From CANMXU01 sp052030545 (lineage in GTDB: Bacteria > Pseudomonadota > Gammaproteobacteria > Enterobacterales > Alteromonadaceae), in the NCBI RefSeq assembly GCF_052030545.1, contig NZ_JBPDIH010000015.1:1-64000 (forward strand): DNA of 64,000 nt. The letters are read 5' to 3'. The stretch's first letter is position 1. The number at the start of each line of letters is the position of its first letter. Of this stretch, positions 63,460 to 64,000 are shown piece after piece. The notes under the pieces were generated by a model. That model searched no databases and had not been told where the DNA came from. It saw only the letters and a list, made by a program, of their open reading frames with translations. Made by a program: the position numbers and the translations under genes.

Positions 63460-63605
63460 TAATTTATCCTGATTATTATAACTAGGATGTAAATATAACG
63501 ATTCCTTGACGAAAAGGTAAGTGAACGGGCAGTTTACTATGTGATAAAAGTGTCAACTTTGTTAGAATTCAGGCAATTTTATTTGATTAAATTAAGATGA
63601 TTTTT

Positions 63606-64000
63606 ATGATGCTCAGAGCCTTTTCTTATGTTGTTTTCTTGTTGTTACTAACAGGCTGTTTTCCAAGTAGTGACGGCGCAAAACAAGAGGTGTTATTGCA
63701 AGGTCGCACTATGGGGACGACCTATAATATTAAAGTCGTTGTACCTAAAGACAGAGATACGAATGCATTAAAGTTAGCCGTTGATGAGTTGCTTAAAGAA
63801 GTTAATCAGCAAATGTCGACCTATATTCCAAGCTCTGAGTTGTCTCAGTTTAACCAATCTACATCGTTAGCGCCTATCGACATATCTTCTGGCTTAGAGC
63901 GGGTGTTAGCTGAAGCGCTTCGCTTAGGTGAAATAAGTGCAGGCAAGTTAGATGTAACTGTGGGGCCTTTGGTAAATTTATGGGGCTTTGGTCCTGAGTA
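63606..64000 (+). CDS. apbE: FAD:protein FMN transferase ApbE (cut by window end)
   Basis: The first 131 residues of ApbE, continuing past the window edge. A lipoprotein signal (LLLLTGC, Cys at residue 18) is followed by the family start GRTMGTTYNIKVVVP and the motif GKLDVTVGPLVNLWGFGP. ApbE takes the FMN half of FAD and links it to threonine in proteins such as NqrB and NqrC, both encoded 2-6 kb upstream. The neighbourhood supports this role. AAGATGA precedes tandem ATG codons; I take the first. A divergent aminopeptidase gene interrupts the nqr-apbE neighbourhood. Confidence 0.95.
   Translation, partial: MMLRAFSYVVFLLLLTGCFPSSDGAKQEVLLQGRTMGTTYNIKVVVPKDRDTNALKLAVDELLKEVNQQMSTYIPSSELSQFNQSTSLAPIDISSGLERVLAEALRLGEISAGKLDVTVGPLVNLWGFGPE

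Noticed and set aside
1..64000. CRISPR arrays, tRNA or rRNA genes, prophage or transposase genes
   Set aside because: None seen by reading both strands; no regular spaced repeats of CRISPR type and no cloverleaf or rRNA signature noticed.

Overview
The window looks like the chromosome of a marine gammaproteobacterium of the order Alteromonadales, most likely Colwelliaceae (Colwellia or Thalassotalea type). This rests on the moderately AT-rich base composition, a complete nqrABCDEF sodium pump, FabV, YacL, YajG, RlmG and TamAB, a proteobacterial 'GN' sortase system and a GlyGly-CTERM exoprotease. It is an inference from gene content; no rRNA or tRNA gene was seen.

Layout. 1-1200: one AT-rich gene of unknown function on the minus strand, inside what looks like an integron gene cassette with a recognisable attC site. 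1.8-7.7 kb: two divergent AcnB-type aconitases, one canonical and one long and diverged. 7.8-11.5 kb: a secreted trypsin-like protease with a PA-domain insertion and GlyGly-CTERM tail, a TonB/TolA-like anchored protein, and yacL. 11.7-16.1 kb: a two-gene RND efflux pump. 16.2-24.4 kb: an HDOD protein, a lytic transglycosylase, a VIT/VWA sortase target with its class GN sortase, and a large receptor with HD-GYP output. 24.5-28 kb: a LysR regulator, small membrane proteins, an Xre regulator, a double cupin and an orphan terminator that may mark a small RNA. 28.1-34.7 kb: a 2189-residue calcium-repeat lipoprotein. 34.8-42.4 kb: xseA, guaB, guaA, a RidA-family protein and a RecQ-like helicase. 42.4-49.8 kb: the ampG - 56-aa protein - tamA - tamB cluster. 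49.9-55.3 kb: a hypothetical, ppiA, yajG, rlmG, bolA and fabV. 55.7-61.6 kb: nqrABCDEF. 61.9-64 kb: an exported M17 aminopeptidase and the start of apbE, cut by the window edge.

Functional links. NqrB and NqrC carry the threonine motifs to which FMN is covalently attached, and apbE, which performs that attachment, lies just downstream. GuaB and GuaA are consecutive steps of GMP synthesis. TamA and TamB form the translocation and assembly module. Two protein-sorting systems are represented: GN sortase with its target, and a GlyGly-CTERM substrate whose rhombosortase is not in the window.

The most unusual non-coding signals are: (a) the attC-flanked cassette; (b) three copies of a nested palindrome just downstream of guaB, guaA and nqrF, with a conserved core and locus-specific but still complementary arms; (c) two tracts of degenerate 7-bp repeats; (d) a 266-bp MITE-like element between bolA and its likely terminator; (e) REP-like units before the RidA gene; (f) a candidate small RNA before the cupin gene.
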